Positions 21,667 through 29,943 of a DNA stretch of 50,159 bases are shown one piece after another. Both the position numbers and the translations under genes were made by a program. The notes under the pieces are model-generated. The model did not search any database. It was not told the DNA's origin and saw nothing but the letters and a program-made list of their open reading frames with translations. Each line of letters starts with the position of its first letter. Position 1 is the first letter of the stretch. Origin of the DNA: Henriciella sp. (GTDB lineage Bacteria > Pseudomonadota > Alphaproteobacteria > Caulobacterales > Hyphomonadaceae). The stretch covers positions 1 through 50,159 of the forward strand of contig JABSQB010000001.1 in assembly GCA_013214545.1 (NCBI GenBank). Reading direction: 5' to 3'.

Positions 21667-22860
21667 ATGGGCGCGATATCAACCACTTCTGACGTCTTGG
21701 ATCAGGCGCTGCGCAGCGCCGGTCTCGAGGAAGCGTTTGATGATCGCGGCGTCGCCTACGAAGATTGTCCCGGCTGCGGCGCGACGGGCGGGCTGAAGCT
21801 CTCGCTGGCGCGGGGACGCGTCCATTGCGGCGCGTGCGGCAGCGAAGGACCCTTGCTCGCTTATTTGCGAGAGAAGGCCGAGGCGGGGGAATGGAACCAT
21901 GAGCCATATTCGGAAGCCGAGATCATTCCCATGGATCCGCGCCCGGAACCCCAGCCACGACCGGCGAATGATGATGCACCGTCCGAGAGGGCAATGACAT
22001 CGCTGCCGGTCGCGATTGCTGAACCGTTGCATGTGGAACTGGTCAAAGAAATTGTGCAAGAAGATCCACCTCGAGTGACGCGCGCGGATGGCGCTACGGC
22101 AGCGAGCGGTCGCTGGGGCGAGCGGATCATTATCTCGCTCCTGGCCCTGGTGTTTCTCGCTGCCGGATTGGCGGCCGCGGCGCTGTCAGGATTTGCCAAT
22201 TATCAGGCGTTCAGCGCTGGCGTTCTCGATCCGACTCAGGCGCGCGTCTGGGGCTGGAGCGGTGTGATCGCGTCGGTCTGTTCGTTTGGCGGGTTCACCT
22301 TTTTCTGGTGGCACATGTCGGGGCGTCGTCTTGGGGAGGCGATGCGGTCGCTGGTCTTCGCGCTCGCAGGCGCGGGGACCAGCATTGCCGGCACGTCCTT
22401 ATTCATGCTCAACAATGCACAGCAACAAGACGCGCAACTGGCTCAGACTGAGCAGGTCCAGGCCTTACGCGAAGCAGAGATCGCTGACTGGACCCGTCAA
22501 TTGCAGGGCATTCCTGCCGACACGCGCTCGATCGAAGGGCTGGAGGCATATCTCGCCGGGGTCGAGGCAGTGGGGCGCACGCACCAGAAACCCTATCGCG
22601 ATGCTCAGAATGAGCTCGGTCTCGCGCGCCGCCGCGCGATGCTGGAAGACAAGATTGCAGGGGCGCGAGCCGATCTGCGTCAGGCGGCGGAGGCAAGCGG
22701 GCTCACTCTCCCTGCGCAAAGCCTCCCCGCCTGGTTTTTTGCGCTGATGCTCGAACTCTTTTCCTCCCAGGGGACAAGCATAGCTTTCGTCTCGCTGCTC
22801 CTGCTCTTCGGCGCGCGATCAACAGCAGGTCCAGGGCCTGCAGAACGAGCGGAGGCTTAG
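21667..22860 (+). CDS. zinc-ribbon and four-helix membrane protein with coiled coil, unknown function
   Basis: A 397-residue protein of unusual layout. It has an N-terminal helix, a zinc ribbon CPGCG and CGACG (34-38 and 54-58) like those of primase-type CHC2 fingers, an acidic Pro-rich linker (80-145), three membrane helices (about 153-176, 194-216, 228-248), a long charged coiled coil (about 250-345; QTEQVQALREAEIADWTRQL, ARADLRQAAEA) and a last membrane helix (about 357-385). The topology would put the zinc ribbon in the cytoplasm. I do not recognise a family. AAAGGG five bases before the ATG supports the start. It ends four bases before the convergent KAS III-like gene. Confidence 0.75.
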   Translation: MGAISTTSDVLDQALRSAGLEEAFDDRGVAYEDCPGCGATGGLKLSLARGRVHCGACGSEGPLLAYLREKAEAGEWNHEPYSEAEIIPMDPRPEPQPRPANDDAPSERAMTSLPVAIAEPLHVELVKEIVQEDPPRVTRADGATAASGRWGERIIISLLALVFLAAGLAAAALSGFANYQAFSAGVLDPTQARVWGWSGVIASVCSFGGFTFFWWHMSGRRLGEAMRSLVFALAGAGTSIAGTSLFMLNNAQQQDAQLAQTEQVQALREAEIADWTRQLQGIPADTRSIEGLEAYLAGVEAVGRTHQKPYRDAQNELGLARRRAMLEDKIAGARADLRQAAEASGLTLPAQSLPAWFFALMLELFSSQGTSIAFVSLLLLFGARSTAGPGPAERAEA

Positions 22861-22864
22861 TCGG

Positions 22865-23986
22865 CTAGGCGGCTTTTTCGACAAACACCGTGCCAGCTGA
22901 ATAACCGGCGCCAAACGAACAGATCAGGCCTTTGTCGCCGGCGGTCATGTCTTCGCTATGCTTGTGGAATGCGATGATCGACCCGGCTGAGCTGGTATTG
23001 GCATAGGTGTCGAGCACGGTTGGGCTCTCGTCCGCCGTTGCCTCGCGGCCCAGCACTTTCGAGGCGATCAGCCGGTTCATATTCGCATTGGCCTGATGCA
23101 GCCACATCCGCCGCAGGTTTGGCGCTTCCAGTTCGAGGCGCTCAAGTTCCGCAATGATCATCTTGGCGACCATCGGCACGACTTCCTTGAACACTTTCCG
23201 GCCTTCCTGAACGAACAGCTTGTCCTCAGCGCCAATGCCCTCAGGCGCGCAGCGATTGAGGAAGCCAAAATTGTTGCGGATGTTATTGGAGAACTGGGTC
23301 TTCAGCTGCGTGCCAAGGATTTTCCAGTGCTCGGCTGGCGCAATGTCCTCAGCTTCGATCAGAACAGCGGTGGCCACATCCCCGAAGATGAAGTGACTGT
23401 CGCGATCGGTAAAATTGAGGTGGCCAGAGCAAATCTCAGGATTGACCATCAGCACTGATTTTGCGCTGCCGGAGCGGACAAAATCAGCCGCCGTCTGGAT
23501 CCCGAATGTTGCTGATGAGCAGGCGACATTCATGTCAAACCCGAACCCGTCAATGCCGAGCGCATCCTGGATCTCGACCGCCATGGCCGGATATCCCCGC
23601 TGCATGTTCGACGCTGCGCACAGCACGGCATCAACATCTTTCGGGTCACGCCCGGCCCGTTCGAGCGCCATGCGCGCTGCGTTGACGGCGATCTCTGCCA
23701 GAACAGAAATCTCTTCATTTGGACGTTCCGGAATGTTCGGGCGCATCACATCGGGGTCGACGATTCCGGCCTTGTCGACGACAAAGCGCGACTTGATGCC
23801 GGAGGCTTTTTCGATGAACTCGACGCTGGAATGGGTCTTGGCTTCGGCGGTTCCGGCTTCGATCTCAGCCGCGTGTTCGGCGTTCCATTTGTCCGCCCAG
23901 GCATTGTAGCTCTCGACCAGTTCCGCGTTGGAAACCGATTGGGCGGGCGTCCACAGGCCAGTGGCCGAAATGACGGGTGTGATCAT
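22865..23986 (-). CDS. beta-ketoacyl-ACP synthase III family protein
   Basis: A 373-residue thiolase-fold condensing enzyme of the KAS III (FabH-like) group. The catalytic triad is visible: Cys156 in NVACSSATFG, His297 in WLHQANANMN and Asn330 in YANTSSAGS, with the C-terminal GAGYSAGTVFVEK. It would condense an acyl-CoA or acyl-ACP with malonyl-ACP to start a fatty acid or related lipid. It is longer than E. coli FabH (317 aa), with insertions near residues 30-60 and 215-260, as in the FabH-like proteins used for special lipids. I chose the ATG at 23986 (GAGGGA upstream) over an ATG at 24004. It is monocistronic. Confidence 0.9.
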   Translation of the reverse strand: MITPVISATGLWTPAQSVSNAELVESYNAWADKWNAEHAAEIEAGTAEAKTHSSVEFIEKASGIKSRFVVDKAGIVDPDVMRPNIPERPNEEISVLAEIAVNAARMALERAGRDPKDVDAVLCAASNMQRGYPAMAVEIQDALGIDGFGFDMNVACSSATFGIQTAADFVRSGSAKSVLMVNPEICSGHLNFTDRDSHFIFGDVATAVLIEAEDIAPAEHWKILGTQLKTQFSNNIRNNFGFLNRCAPEGIGAEDKLFVQEGRKVFKEVVPMVAKMIIAELERLELEAPNLRRMWLHQANANMNRLIASKVLGREATADESPTVLDTYANTSSAGSIIAFHKHSEDMTAGDKGLICSFGAGYSAGTVFVEKAA

Positions 23987-24070
23987 AAATCCCTCACGCG
24001 CCAATCCAGGCGCCTTGTTACTGTAACCGCTAACATTAGTCCCAGTGATGCCACAGGTCGAGCGTAGGAG

Positions 24071-24253
24071 TCACTTCAGGCTTTGCGAAATTCCGGTTGC
24101 CTCGTCGCGCGCAGCGCGTTCACAGTCCAGGCGCTCATTCGGGGTCGGCAATTCGCGGCACTCGTCGATCCGCCGGTCATCATAGATGTCCTGACCAATG
24201 GCGCAGGCGCCGAGCAGGGCACACAAGCTGATACAGAGCGCCGCCCGTTTCAT
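24071..24253 (-). CDS. small lipoprotein with a CX11C motif (second of a pair)
   Basis: A 60-residue lipoprotein precursor with lipobox LGAC (acylated Cys17). The mature 44 residues are charged and contain IDECRELPTPNERLDCERAA, in which two cysteines are separated by 11 residues, exactly as in the gene just upstream. It is probably anchored in an outer or inner membrane leaflet with one disulfide. The family is unknown. The ATG shares its A with the TAA of the preceding gene, so translation is coupled. It is last in the ygfZ-tag-lipoprotein-lipoprotein operon. Confidence 0.7.
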   Translation of the reverse strand: MKRAALCISLCALLGACAIGQDIYDDRRIDECRELPTPNERLDCERAARDEATGISQSLK

Positions 24254-24510
24254 TATCCGTCCCCGGCGCCCGCAATCTCGCGGCCAAGTTCGCGGCGGTC
24301 GGCATCATCCTGACGTTGTTGATCCTTTGCATCGTCGCGTGCGCGTTCCCGTTCCGCCTGGGCGATGGCGTCTGCGATGCAGCGATCACGGCTGGTCGTC
24401 TGAGTGATGGATTCGCATTTCGCATAAGCGCGATCACGGTCAAACTCGGTATTGGTGATGCAACCGGCGAGGACCAGCGCAAGGACGGGAAGGGTGAGCG
24501 CAAATTTCAT
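24253..24510 (-). CDS. small lipoprotein with a CX11C motif (first of a pair)
   Basis: An 85-residue lipoprotein precursor: signal KFALTLPVLALVLAGC (acylated Cys17), then TEFDRDRAYAKCESITQTTS and RDRC with an 11-residue gap between cysteines, then a long charged helix rich in Arg, Asp and Gln (ERERARDDAKDQQRQDDADR). The spacing and the D-R-x-x-x-C pattern match the next gene, so the two look like diverged tandem duplicates. I start it at the ATG 24510, where the signal peptide begins; this overlaps the tag stop by four bases. The function is unknown. Confidence 0.7.
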   Translation of the reverse strand: MKFALTLPVLALVLAGCITNTEFDRDRAYAKCESITQTTSRDRCIADAIAQAERERARDDAKDQQRQDDADRRELGREIAGAGDG

Positions 24511-25091
24511 CGAGCCATCTCCTGAACTTCTTTGTGACGAGGACAACCGACCTCGTGATCATTGTAAAGACCGCAGGCCTGCATCCAGGCATAAACGATC
24601 GTCGGACCGACAAATTTGTGGCCACGTTTTTTCAAGGCCTTGGAACAGGCTTCTGAAATGTCGGTCTTGGTGGGACCGTCCCGATAGTCTTCGAAATAGC
24701 TGACTATCGGTTTGCCGTGGACAAAGTCCCAGCAAAACTCTGAGAAATCCTCACCGCGATCAAACCCGTCCAGAAACGCGCGGGCATTGCCAATACACGC
24801 TTCGATTTTCTTTGGACTGCGAATGATGCCAGGATTGGTTAGAGCTTTATCGATCCGGGCCTGATCCCAGCGCGCAATCTTTTCAGGGTCGAAGCCGTCA
24901 AACTCTTCGCGCATAGAGTCACGCTTGCGCAGGATGGTGATCCAGGCGAGCCCCGCTTGCATGCCGTCAAGCTGCAGCTTTTCCCAGAGCGCGCGCGGGT
25001 CATATTCCGGCACGCCCCACTCGGTGTCATGGTAGGTGCGGTACAGCTCGTCTTCGATGGGGGCCCAGGCGCAATGGATACGGTCGCTCAT
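24507..25091 (-). CDS. tag: DNA-3-methyladenine glycosylase I
   Basis: Tag (194 aa) removes 3-methyladenine from alkylated DNA, starting base excision repair. The family signatures are complete: RIHCAWAPIEDELYRTYHDT with EWGVP, LWEKLQLDGMQAGLAWITIL, FDGFDPEKIA, KKRGHKFVGPTIVYAWMQA and the C-terminal NDHEVGCPRH. The zinc site of Tag (Cys near the N-terminus in HCAW, the His in YHDTEWG, then the His and Cys of the last motif) is present. I chose the ATG at 25091, which overlaps the ygfZ stop (ATGA), over an upstream ATG at 25127. Coupling to two lipoproteins has no evident logic. Confidence 0.95.
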   Translation of the reverse strand: MSDRIHCAWAPIEDELYRTYHDTEWGVPEYDPRALWEKLQLDGMQAGLAWITILRKRDSMREEFDGFDPEKIARWDQARIDKALTNPGIIRSPKKIEACIGNARAFLDGFDRGEDFSEFCWDFVHGKPIVSYFEDYRDGPTKTDISEACSKALKKRGHKFVGPTIVYAWMQACGLYNDHEVGCPRHKEVQEMAR

Positions 25092-25957
25092 GCTTCCTTC
25101 ATAGGCGCGAGATCTGCCTCCAGCCAACCCGGTATTTTAAATGTGACCGGTGTTTCATGAATTTCAGGATGCGTACCTGCCTGCTGCGCTGCAGCGAGCC
25201 GATCAATGCGCACAACCGCAAGGGCTTGCGCGGTCCCGGTGCTGGTTACGGCGCCGATCGGCAATGGCGCCTTGATCTCATCGCCGGACGCTGCTTGGAG
25301 CGTTTCGGGCAAGTCGAGCCGCAAGGTGCGTTTGCGGATCTTGCCGCGGCGATGCATGCGGCTGACGACTTCCTGGCCAACGAAGCAGCCTTTATTGAGC
25401 GCGACACCATCAAGCACGTCCATGTTGATTTCGGCTGGGAACACCTCTGCAGCGCCAAAATCTGAGCCTTGCTCCGGCACAGCATGAGCGATGCGGTCGC
25501 GATGGTACTTGGCGAGAGACTCTGATGAATCTTCAACATCCATGCTGCCCGCGATCAGACGCAGCCGCCCCTCTGCATAGCGCGGATCGCGATAGGCATA
25601 AGCTGCGCCGTCTGGCGTTTCAGGGTGCTTCGCGCACGGGTCGAGGCCGGCAAAAACGAACAAATCATCGCGGTGTTCAATCTCTACGTCACTGCGCAGA
25701 CGGAACATTTTCAACCGCTTGGCGAGGTCCGCGACATGCTGCTTGGAGACGTCGAGCCAGACCCCGTCTTCGGTGCGCAGGGCGAGATAGTCAGCAATGA
25801 CTTTGCCTTGCGGCGTTAGCAGCGCGCCGTAGCGGGTTTCGCCTTCCGCCCAATCCGTCGTCGCATTGGTCACCAGGCGCTCGAGCAGGGCGATCGTGTC
25901 GGGGCCGCGCAAAGAAAGGAGCGACCGGTGCGGCAGGAGAACGAGATTGGAAGTCAT
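25088..25957 (-). CDS. ygfZ: folate-binding protein YgfZ
   Basis: A GcvT-like tetrahydrofolate-binding protein (289 aa) that supports iron-sulfur enzyme maturation and repair. The hallmark KGCFVGQE motif (in VALNKGCFVGQEVVSRMHRR) is intact with its conserved Cys, and the N-terminal domain has SLLSLRGPDTIALLERLVTN and YGALLTPQGKVIADY. Start choice is uncertain: the ATG at 25957 gives MTSNLVLLPHRS, which matches typical N-termini; 25966 and 26023 are in frame and no ribosome site decides. It heads a four-gene operon with overlapping ends. The downstream region of the convergent-side outer-membrane gene ends in a terminator just before it. Confidence 0.92.
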   Translation of the reverse strand: MTSNLVLLPHRSLLSLRGPDTIALLERLVTNATTDWAEGETRYGALLTPQGKVIADYLALRTEDGVWLDVSKQHVADLAKRLKMFRLRSDVEIEHRDDLFVFAGLDPCAKHPETPDGAAYAYRDPRYAEGRLRLIAGSMDVEDSSESLAKYHRDRIAHAVPEQGSDFGAAEVFPAEINMDVLDGVALNKGCFVGQEVVSRMHRRGKIRKRTLRLDLPETLQAASGDEIKAPLPIGAVTSTGTAQALAVVRIDRLAAAQQAGTHPEIHETPVTFKIPGWLEADLAPMKEA

Positions 25958-26001
25958 CTGGCGCATGTAATAAGAGCGCCCGCGATTGTCATCCTGGCGA
26001 A

Positions 26002-26045
26002 TAAAAAAAGGGCCCGACGACAAGAGAGGAAAGTACGCCGGGCCC
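26002..26045 (-). terminator. terminator of the outer-membrane protein gene
   Basis: On the minus strand GGGCCCG (26039-26045) pairs with CGGGCCC (26010-26016) across a 22-base loop, followed by seven T residues. Confidence 0.8.
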
Positions 26046-26089
26046 CAACTCTAAGAGGCAGTGTGAGAGGGAGGGTAAATTGCTATCTC

Positions 26090-26830
26090 TTAGAAATTAT
26101 AACGCGCGCCGATGGTCAGGCTTGAGCCATCAAAATCATCTTCGACGCTGGCATTGAACAGGTTGGCACCGCCGCCGATGAAGCGGCGCTCAAATTCCAG
26201 ATCCCGGATCTGGTAGTAACGCGCCTCGCCGTAGATTTCCCATTGCGTGCCGGTGAGCCAAGTCAGCCCGCCCGCAACTGTGCCAGCGAGGCCGCTATCG
26301 TCGCCGGTGGCGACAAAGTTCGGGGTTGGCGAGCCGCCGCCAGCATACAGAATATTGGCGTCAACAGTGGCAACGCCAAGGCCGCCACCAACGAACGGAA
26401 TGACGGTTTGATTGTCGTCCCAGATGATGTCGGAATAATTGTTGATCAGAAAGAAATCGATTGAGACATCGCCTGAGAAGGGCTGGCTGCCGCTGTTAAA
26501 GCTGCCGCCGCTGACATCGGCTTCAATACGAGAGTATTCGAGCTCCAGGCGCGGATTGAAAATCCCGAAAAACTCCCAAGGCGTGTCATATCCCAGGGCG
26601 AGGCCGAAAGTTGCATCGCTGTCAAAGTCAGTCGCGATACGCGCCGGGGCACCAGCGGTTCCAGGTGCGCCTGCGACAGGGTTCTGGACACCGGTCAGTT
26701 CAGCATCTCCGGGAAAGCCTGCGCCGACAAATCCGGCGACGTACCAGCCTTGATCTTTCTCGGCCTGGGCCGGCAAGGCGGCGAAAGCCAGCGCTGCAGA
26801 TGCGAGCGAGAGAGTTGTGAATTTTGACAT
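26090..26830 (-). CDS. outer-membrane beta-barrel protein (OmpA/OprF-N or Omp25 type)
   Basis: A 246-residue protein with a signal peptide (LASAALAFAALPAQA, cleavage near residue 23) and eight or so amphipathic beta-strands typical of a small outer-membrane barrel: GWYVAGFVGAGF, DATFGLALGYDTPW, PRLELEYSRIEADV, VIPFVGGGLGVATV, WEIYGEARYYQIRD and the last strand SLTIGARYNF ending in the BamA-recognised Phe. Long loops between strands are Gly/Asn/Pro-rich. Its role is structural or unknown. A strong terminator follows, as for abundant outer-membrane proteins. Confidence 0.87.
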   Translation of the reverse strand: MSKFTTLSLASAALAFAALPAQAEKDQGWYVAGFVGAGFPGDAELTGVQNPVAGAPGTAGAPARIATDFDSDATFGLALGYDTPWEFFGIFNPRLELEYSRIEADVSGGSFNSGSQPFSGDVSIDFFLINNYSDIIWDDNQTVIPFVGGGLGVATVDANILYAGGGSPTPNFVATGDDSGLAGTVAGGLTWLTGTQWEIYGEARYYQIRDLEFERRFIGGGANLFNASVEDDFDGSSLTIGARYNF

Positions 26831-26996
26831 GCGGGAAGGTCCTTCTGCGCCAATGTTTTTTGTTTCGTTGAGGCTGGCCTAACCGCTAATCTGAACACGT
26901 GCATGTCACGTCTCTTCACCAAGACTCACGCCGATTTGAGATCACAATTTCAGCTCCGGGGCTTGCCAGAGCGCCTTACGCGCTGCGCCGGTTTGG

Positions 26997-27842
26997 GTGA
27001 CAGCGCGTGAGGCTTCGGCCATAGATGAGGCTCGGATTCGCGGATGGGAGCGCAGGGCGTTGAGCGAACGAAAAGGGCTGAACCGCAGACTGTTCTGGCT
27101 GTATGAGGGCCATGGGCCGGCGCCTTATTATTTCCGGCTGGGCCTGCTGACCTTCGACATCCTGACCATCGCTTACTTTCTCTGGGCGCCCTTTCGGGGC
27201 GATGGGGTTTCGCACCCGATTGCCGATTACGCCATCGGGACAATCATCGCGCTCGACCTTGCGGCGCGCTATTACATTGCCGAGCCGAAGATCAAGTTCT
27301 GGAAACGCTTCTATAATTGGGCCGACCTGATTGTAGTGATCTCAATGCTGGCGCCGCTGTTTACGCAAAACCTTGCCTTCCTGCGTTTGCTGCGCGCGGT
27401 TCGGATCATTCGTGCCTTCACGCTGCTGAAGCGCTTGAAAGGTGTCTCGTCCTATCTGAAGCGCCATGAGCGGATCTTTGACCGGGTCACCAACCTGATC
27501 GTATTTGTGTTCCTGATGGCGGGCCTGGTCTTCGTTCTGCAGAAAGACACCATTCCAGGCATCGAGAATTATGTCGATGCGCTCTATTTCACTGTCACCA
27601 GTCTGACCACGACGGGGTATGGCGATATCCTGATGGAGGGCATGTGGGGCCGTCTGCTTGCGGTGGTGATTATGGTGCTTGGCCTAACCCTGTTCCTGCG
27701 GCTTTTGCGGGCGATTACCCTCCCCGGCGACAAGGTTGACTATACCTGCCAGTCATGCGGACTGACGCGCCATGATGCCGACGCCATTCACTGCAAGCAT
27801 TGTGGTGCCATGATGAAGATTGAAACACCCGGTCGAGGATAA
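26997..27842 (+). CDS. voltage-gated potassium channel with C-terminal zinc ribbon
   Basis: A 281-residue six-helix cation channel subunit. S1-S3 cover about 45-122, S4 is LRLLRAVRIIRAFTLLKRLK (129-148) with regularly spaced Arg residues, the pore loop holds the K+ selectivity filter TTTGYGD (204-210), and S6 follows at about 219-240. After S6 there is no RCK or cNMP domain. Instead CQSCG and CKHCG (251-255 and 266-270) form a small zinc ribbon. The start is uncertain: GTG 26997 is used here; a TTG at 27060 (GGGAG upstream) would remove 21 charged residues. The stop is three bases before the ligase gene, so they are co-transcribed. Confidence 0.88.
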   Translation: MTAREASAIDEARIRGWERRALSERKGLNRRLFWLYEGHGPAPYYFRLGLLTFDILTIAYFLWAPFRGDGVSHPIADYAIGTIIALDLAARYYIAEPKIKFWKRFYNWADLIVVISMLAPLFTQNLAFLRLLRAVRIIRAFTLLKRLKGVSSYLKRHERIFDRVTNLIVFVFLMAGLVFVLQKDTIPGIENYVDALYFTVTSLTTTGYGDILMEGMWGRLLAVVIMVLGLTLFLRLLRAITLPGDKVDYTCQSCGLTRHDADAIHCKHCGAMMKIETPGRG

Positions 27843-27845
27843 GCG

Positions 27846-29708
27846 ATGAGTGAGACCAGTCACATTCCATTTCGGGAAGTGCCTTATCTGCCGCAAAAGA
27901 CGAATGTCGAACACCGCGATGATGGCAGCATCCTGATCAGCAATGGACAGCCGCTGAAAGACCATCCCCCGCACATGTTGTGGCCGCTCAGATATTGGGC
28001 CGAGCAGGCGCCGGACCGAACCTGGTTGGCGCAGCGCGATCCGGTCGATCCAAGCCGGGACGGTTGGCAGCAGATCTCCTACGCGGAAGCTTGGCAGCGC
28101 GTGCAGGCAGTGGCGCAAGGCTTCTTGAATGCTGGAGACGCAGCGCCGATCATGATCCTGTCGCGCAACACGATTGATCATGCCCTGGTCATGTATGGCG
28201 CCATGCTGGCCGGGTGTCCGGTCGTGCCCGTGACCCCTGCTTATGCACTCCTGAGCCAGGATTTCGCGCGGCTGAACTATGTCGATCAGCTGGTTGAGCC
28301 AAAGTACATTTATGTTGAGGATGGCACTGAGTATCAGCGCGGCCTTGACGGAATGAATATCGGCGACCGCTTGGTTCTGTATTCTCGCAACGCTCCGAAA
28401 GACTGCGAGAGCATCTCCCTCGACGCGTTTGCGACACCGGGCGGGAATTCGGTGGCTGAAGCCTATGACCGACTGACACCAGAGACTGTCGCCAAGTACA
28501 TGCTGACCTCGGGCTCAACCGGAGAGCCGAAGGCGGTGGTCAATACGCATGGGATGATCGCCGCGAACGCAAAGATGATCCGCTCGGTCTGGGATGAACC
28601 ACGCCTTGCGGAGGTCACCGGAGAAGTGCAGGTCATGTGCAACTTCCTACCCTGGAGCCATACGTACGGGGCCAATGCCATCCTGCACAACATGACCGAT
28701 TGGGGCGGCACGCTTTATCTCGACTGGGGCGCACCGACACCGGCGCGCTTGCCGGAAATGCTGCGCAACTTGAAAGAGGTTTCACCAACCCAGCACACCA
28801 CGGTGCCTGCGGCCTGGGCCGCATTGGCAACGGAGTTTGAAAAAGACGAAGCACTGGCTCAAACCTTTTTCAAGCGCATCTGCCAGATGGCTTATGGCGG
28901 CGCAGCTATGGGTCAGGACATTTATGAACGCATCCAGAGAGTTGCGGTTGGGGTGACAGGTGAGCGCATCTCTTTGTCGGCCGGCTATGGCGCGACAGAG
29001 ACCTCGCCGACGGCGAGCAATGTTCATTGGCCGAATGATACGATGGGTCTGATCGGGCTGCCCTTGCCGGGCAATGTCTTCAAGCTCGTACCCGCAGGTG
29101 ACAAGCAAGAGCTGCGCGTCAAAGGCGTGAATGTCACGCCGGGCTATTATCGCAATGAAGAAAAGACGCGCGCAGCCTTCGATGAAGAGGGCTTCTACCG
29201 ACTGGGCGATGCGGTGCGTTTTGTCGATCCGGACCATCCCGAAAAAGGCCTCGCTTTTGATGGCCGCACGGCGGAGGAGTTCAAGCTGGCCAATGGGACT
29301 TGGGTCTCAGCTGGCAAGCTCCGGGTTCAGGCGGTGCAGGCGGTTGATGGCGCGCTCGCGGACGCGGTCGTGTGCGGACTCAATCGCGATGAGGTATGCT
29401 TGCTCGGCTTCTTGAACGAGACTTACTGCGCGCGGCTGACGGGCGAGGACGTGCCGCTCAGCGATCTGATCGAAAATCCGATTGTAGTCGAGGCGGTGCG
29501 CACCGGGCTCGAAAAGCACAATGCGCAAAACCCGAATGCCGCCAGCCGGATTGCCCGCGTATTGCTGCAACCCACCCCGCCGCAAGCCGACTCCGGAGAG
29601 ATCACCGAGAAGGGATACATCAATCAGAACAAGGCACAGGCTTTGCGCGGCGCCGACGTTGAACGTCTGTATAGCGAAGCTTCGGCGCCTGGACTGATCG
29701 TACTTTAG
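27846..29708 (+). CDS. feruloyl-CoA synthetase-like AMP-binding ligase
   Basis: A 620-residue ANL-family adenylate-forming enzyme most like feruloyl-CoA synthases. The P-loop-like LTSGSTGEPKAVVNTH (about 220-235) and LSAGYGATETSPTAS are standard, the hinge region is RLGDAVRFVDPDHPEKGLAF, and the A10 segment is GEITEKGYINQNKA with its catalytic Lys. Such enzymes activate hydroxycinnamic or other aryl/acyl acids to CoA thioesters via acyl-AMP. The substrate is inferred by family only; no hydratase/aldolase (Ech) or vanillin dehydrogenase is adjacent, so ferulate itself is unproven. It follows the potassium channel by three bases and precedes a strong hairpin and a ThDP enzyme. Confidence 0.85.
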   Translation: MSETSHIPFREVPYLPQKTNVEHRDDGSILISNGQPLKDHPPHMLWPLRYWAEQAPDRTWLAQRDPVDPSRDGWQQISYAEAWQRVQAVAQGFLNAGDAAPIMILSRNTIDHALVMYGAMLAGCPVVPVTPAYALLSQDFARLNYVDQLVEPKYIYVEDGTEYQRGLDGMNIGDRLVLYSRNAPKDCESISLDAFATPGGNSVAEAYDRLTPETVAKYMLTSGSTGEPKAVVNTHGMIAANAKMIRSVWDEPRLAEVTGEVQVMCNFLPWSHTYGANAILHNMTDWGGTLYLDWGAPTPARLPEMLRNLKEVSPTQHTTVPAAWAALATEFEKDEALAQTFFKRICQMAYGGAAMGQDIYERIQRVAVGVTGERISLSAGYGATETSPTASNVHWPNDTMGLIGLPLPGNVFKLVPAGDKQELRVKGVNVTPGYYRNEEKTRAAFDEEGFYRLGDAVRFVDPDHPEKGLAFDGRTAEEFKLANGTWVSAGKLRVQAVQAVDGALADAVVCGLNRDEVCLLGFLNETYCARLTGEDVPLSDLIENPIVVEAVRTGLEKHNAQNPNAASRIARVLLQPTPPQADSGEITEKGYINQNKAQALRGADVERLYSEASAPGLIVL

Positions 29709-29828
29709 TAGGTGTCACCATATTGGATGACTTGAATTTGTTATCCCCGCATCTGATATTGCCGGAGCAAGACCATCCGACTATGGATCTTGCAGCCATA
29801 TCCCCTTTGTGGCTTGTCTGCGGACCTC

Positions 29829-29869
29829 GACAGGACGATAGATCGCTTCGCGTGGTCAATCGTCCTGTC
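29829..29869 (+). terminator. long stem-loop between the ligase and ThDP enzyme genes
   Basis: Perfect 11-base inverted repeat GACAGGACGAT (29829-29839) and ATCGTCCTGTC (29859-29869), whose loop folds further (GATCGC with GTGGTC, two G-U pairs, five-base TTCGC loop). The tail TTGATTCC is T-poor, so it may be a terminator, a processing site or a leader structure. It ends 74 bases before the downstream ATG. Confidence 0.5.
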
Positions 29870-29943
29870 TTGATTCCAGGCCTGTATTTTCCGCGGCATC
29901 CGTCTAAAACCACCCGACAAATCAAACAGGATGAGAATTCGTC

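Noticed and set aside
29709-29943. TPP riboswitch in front of the ThDP enzyme
   Set aside because: The conserved CTGAGA and related core of the thi box is absent; only an unrelated hairpin is present.
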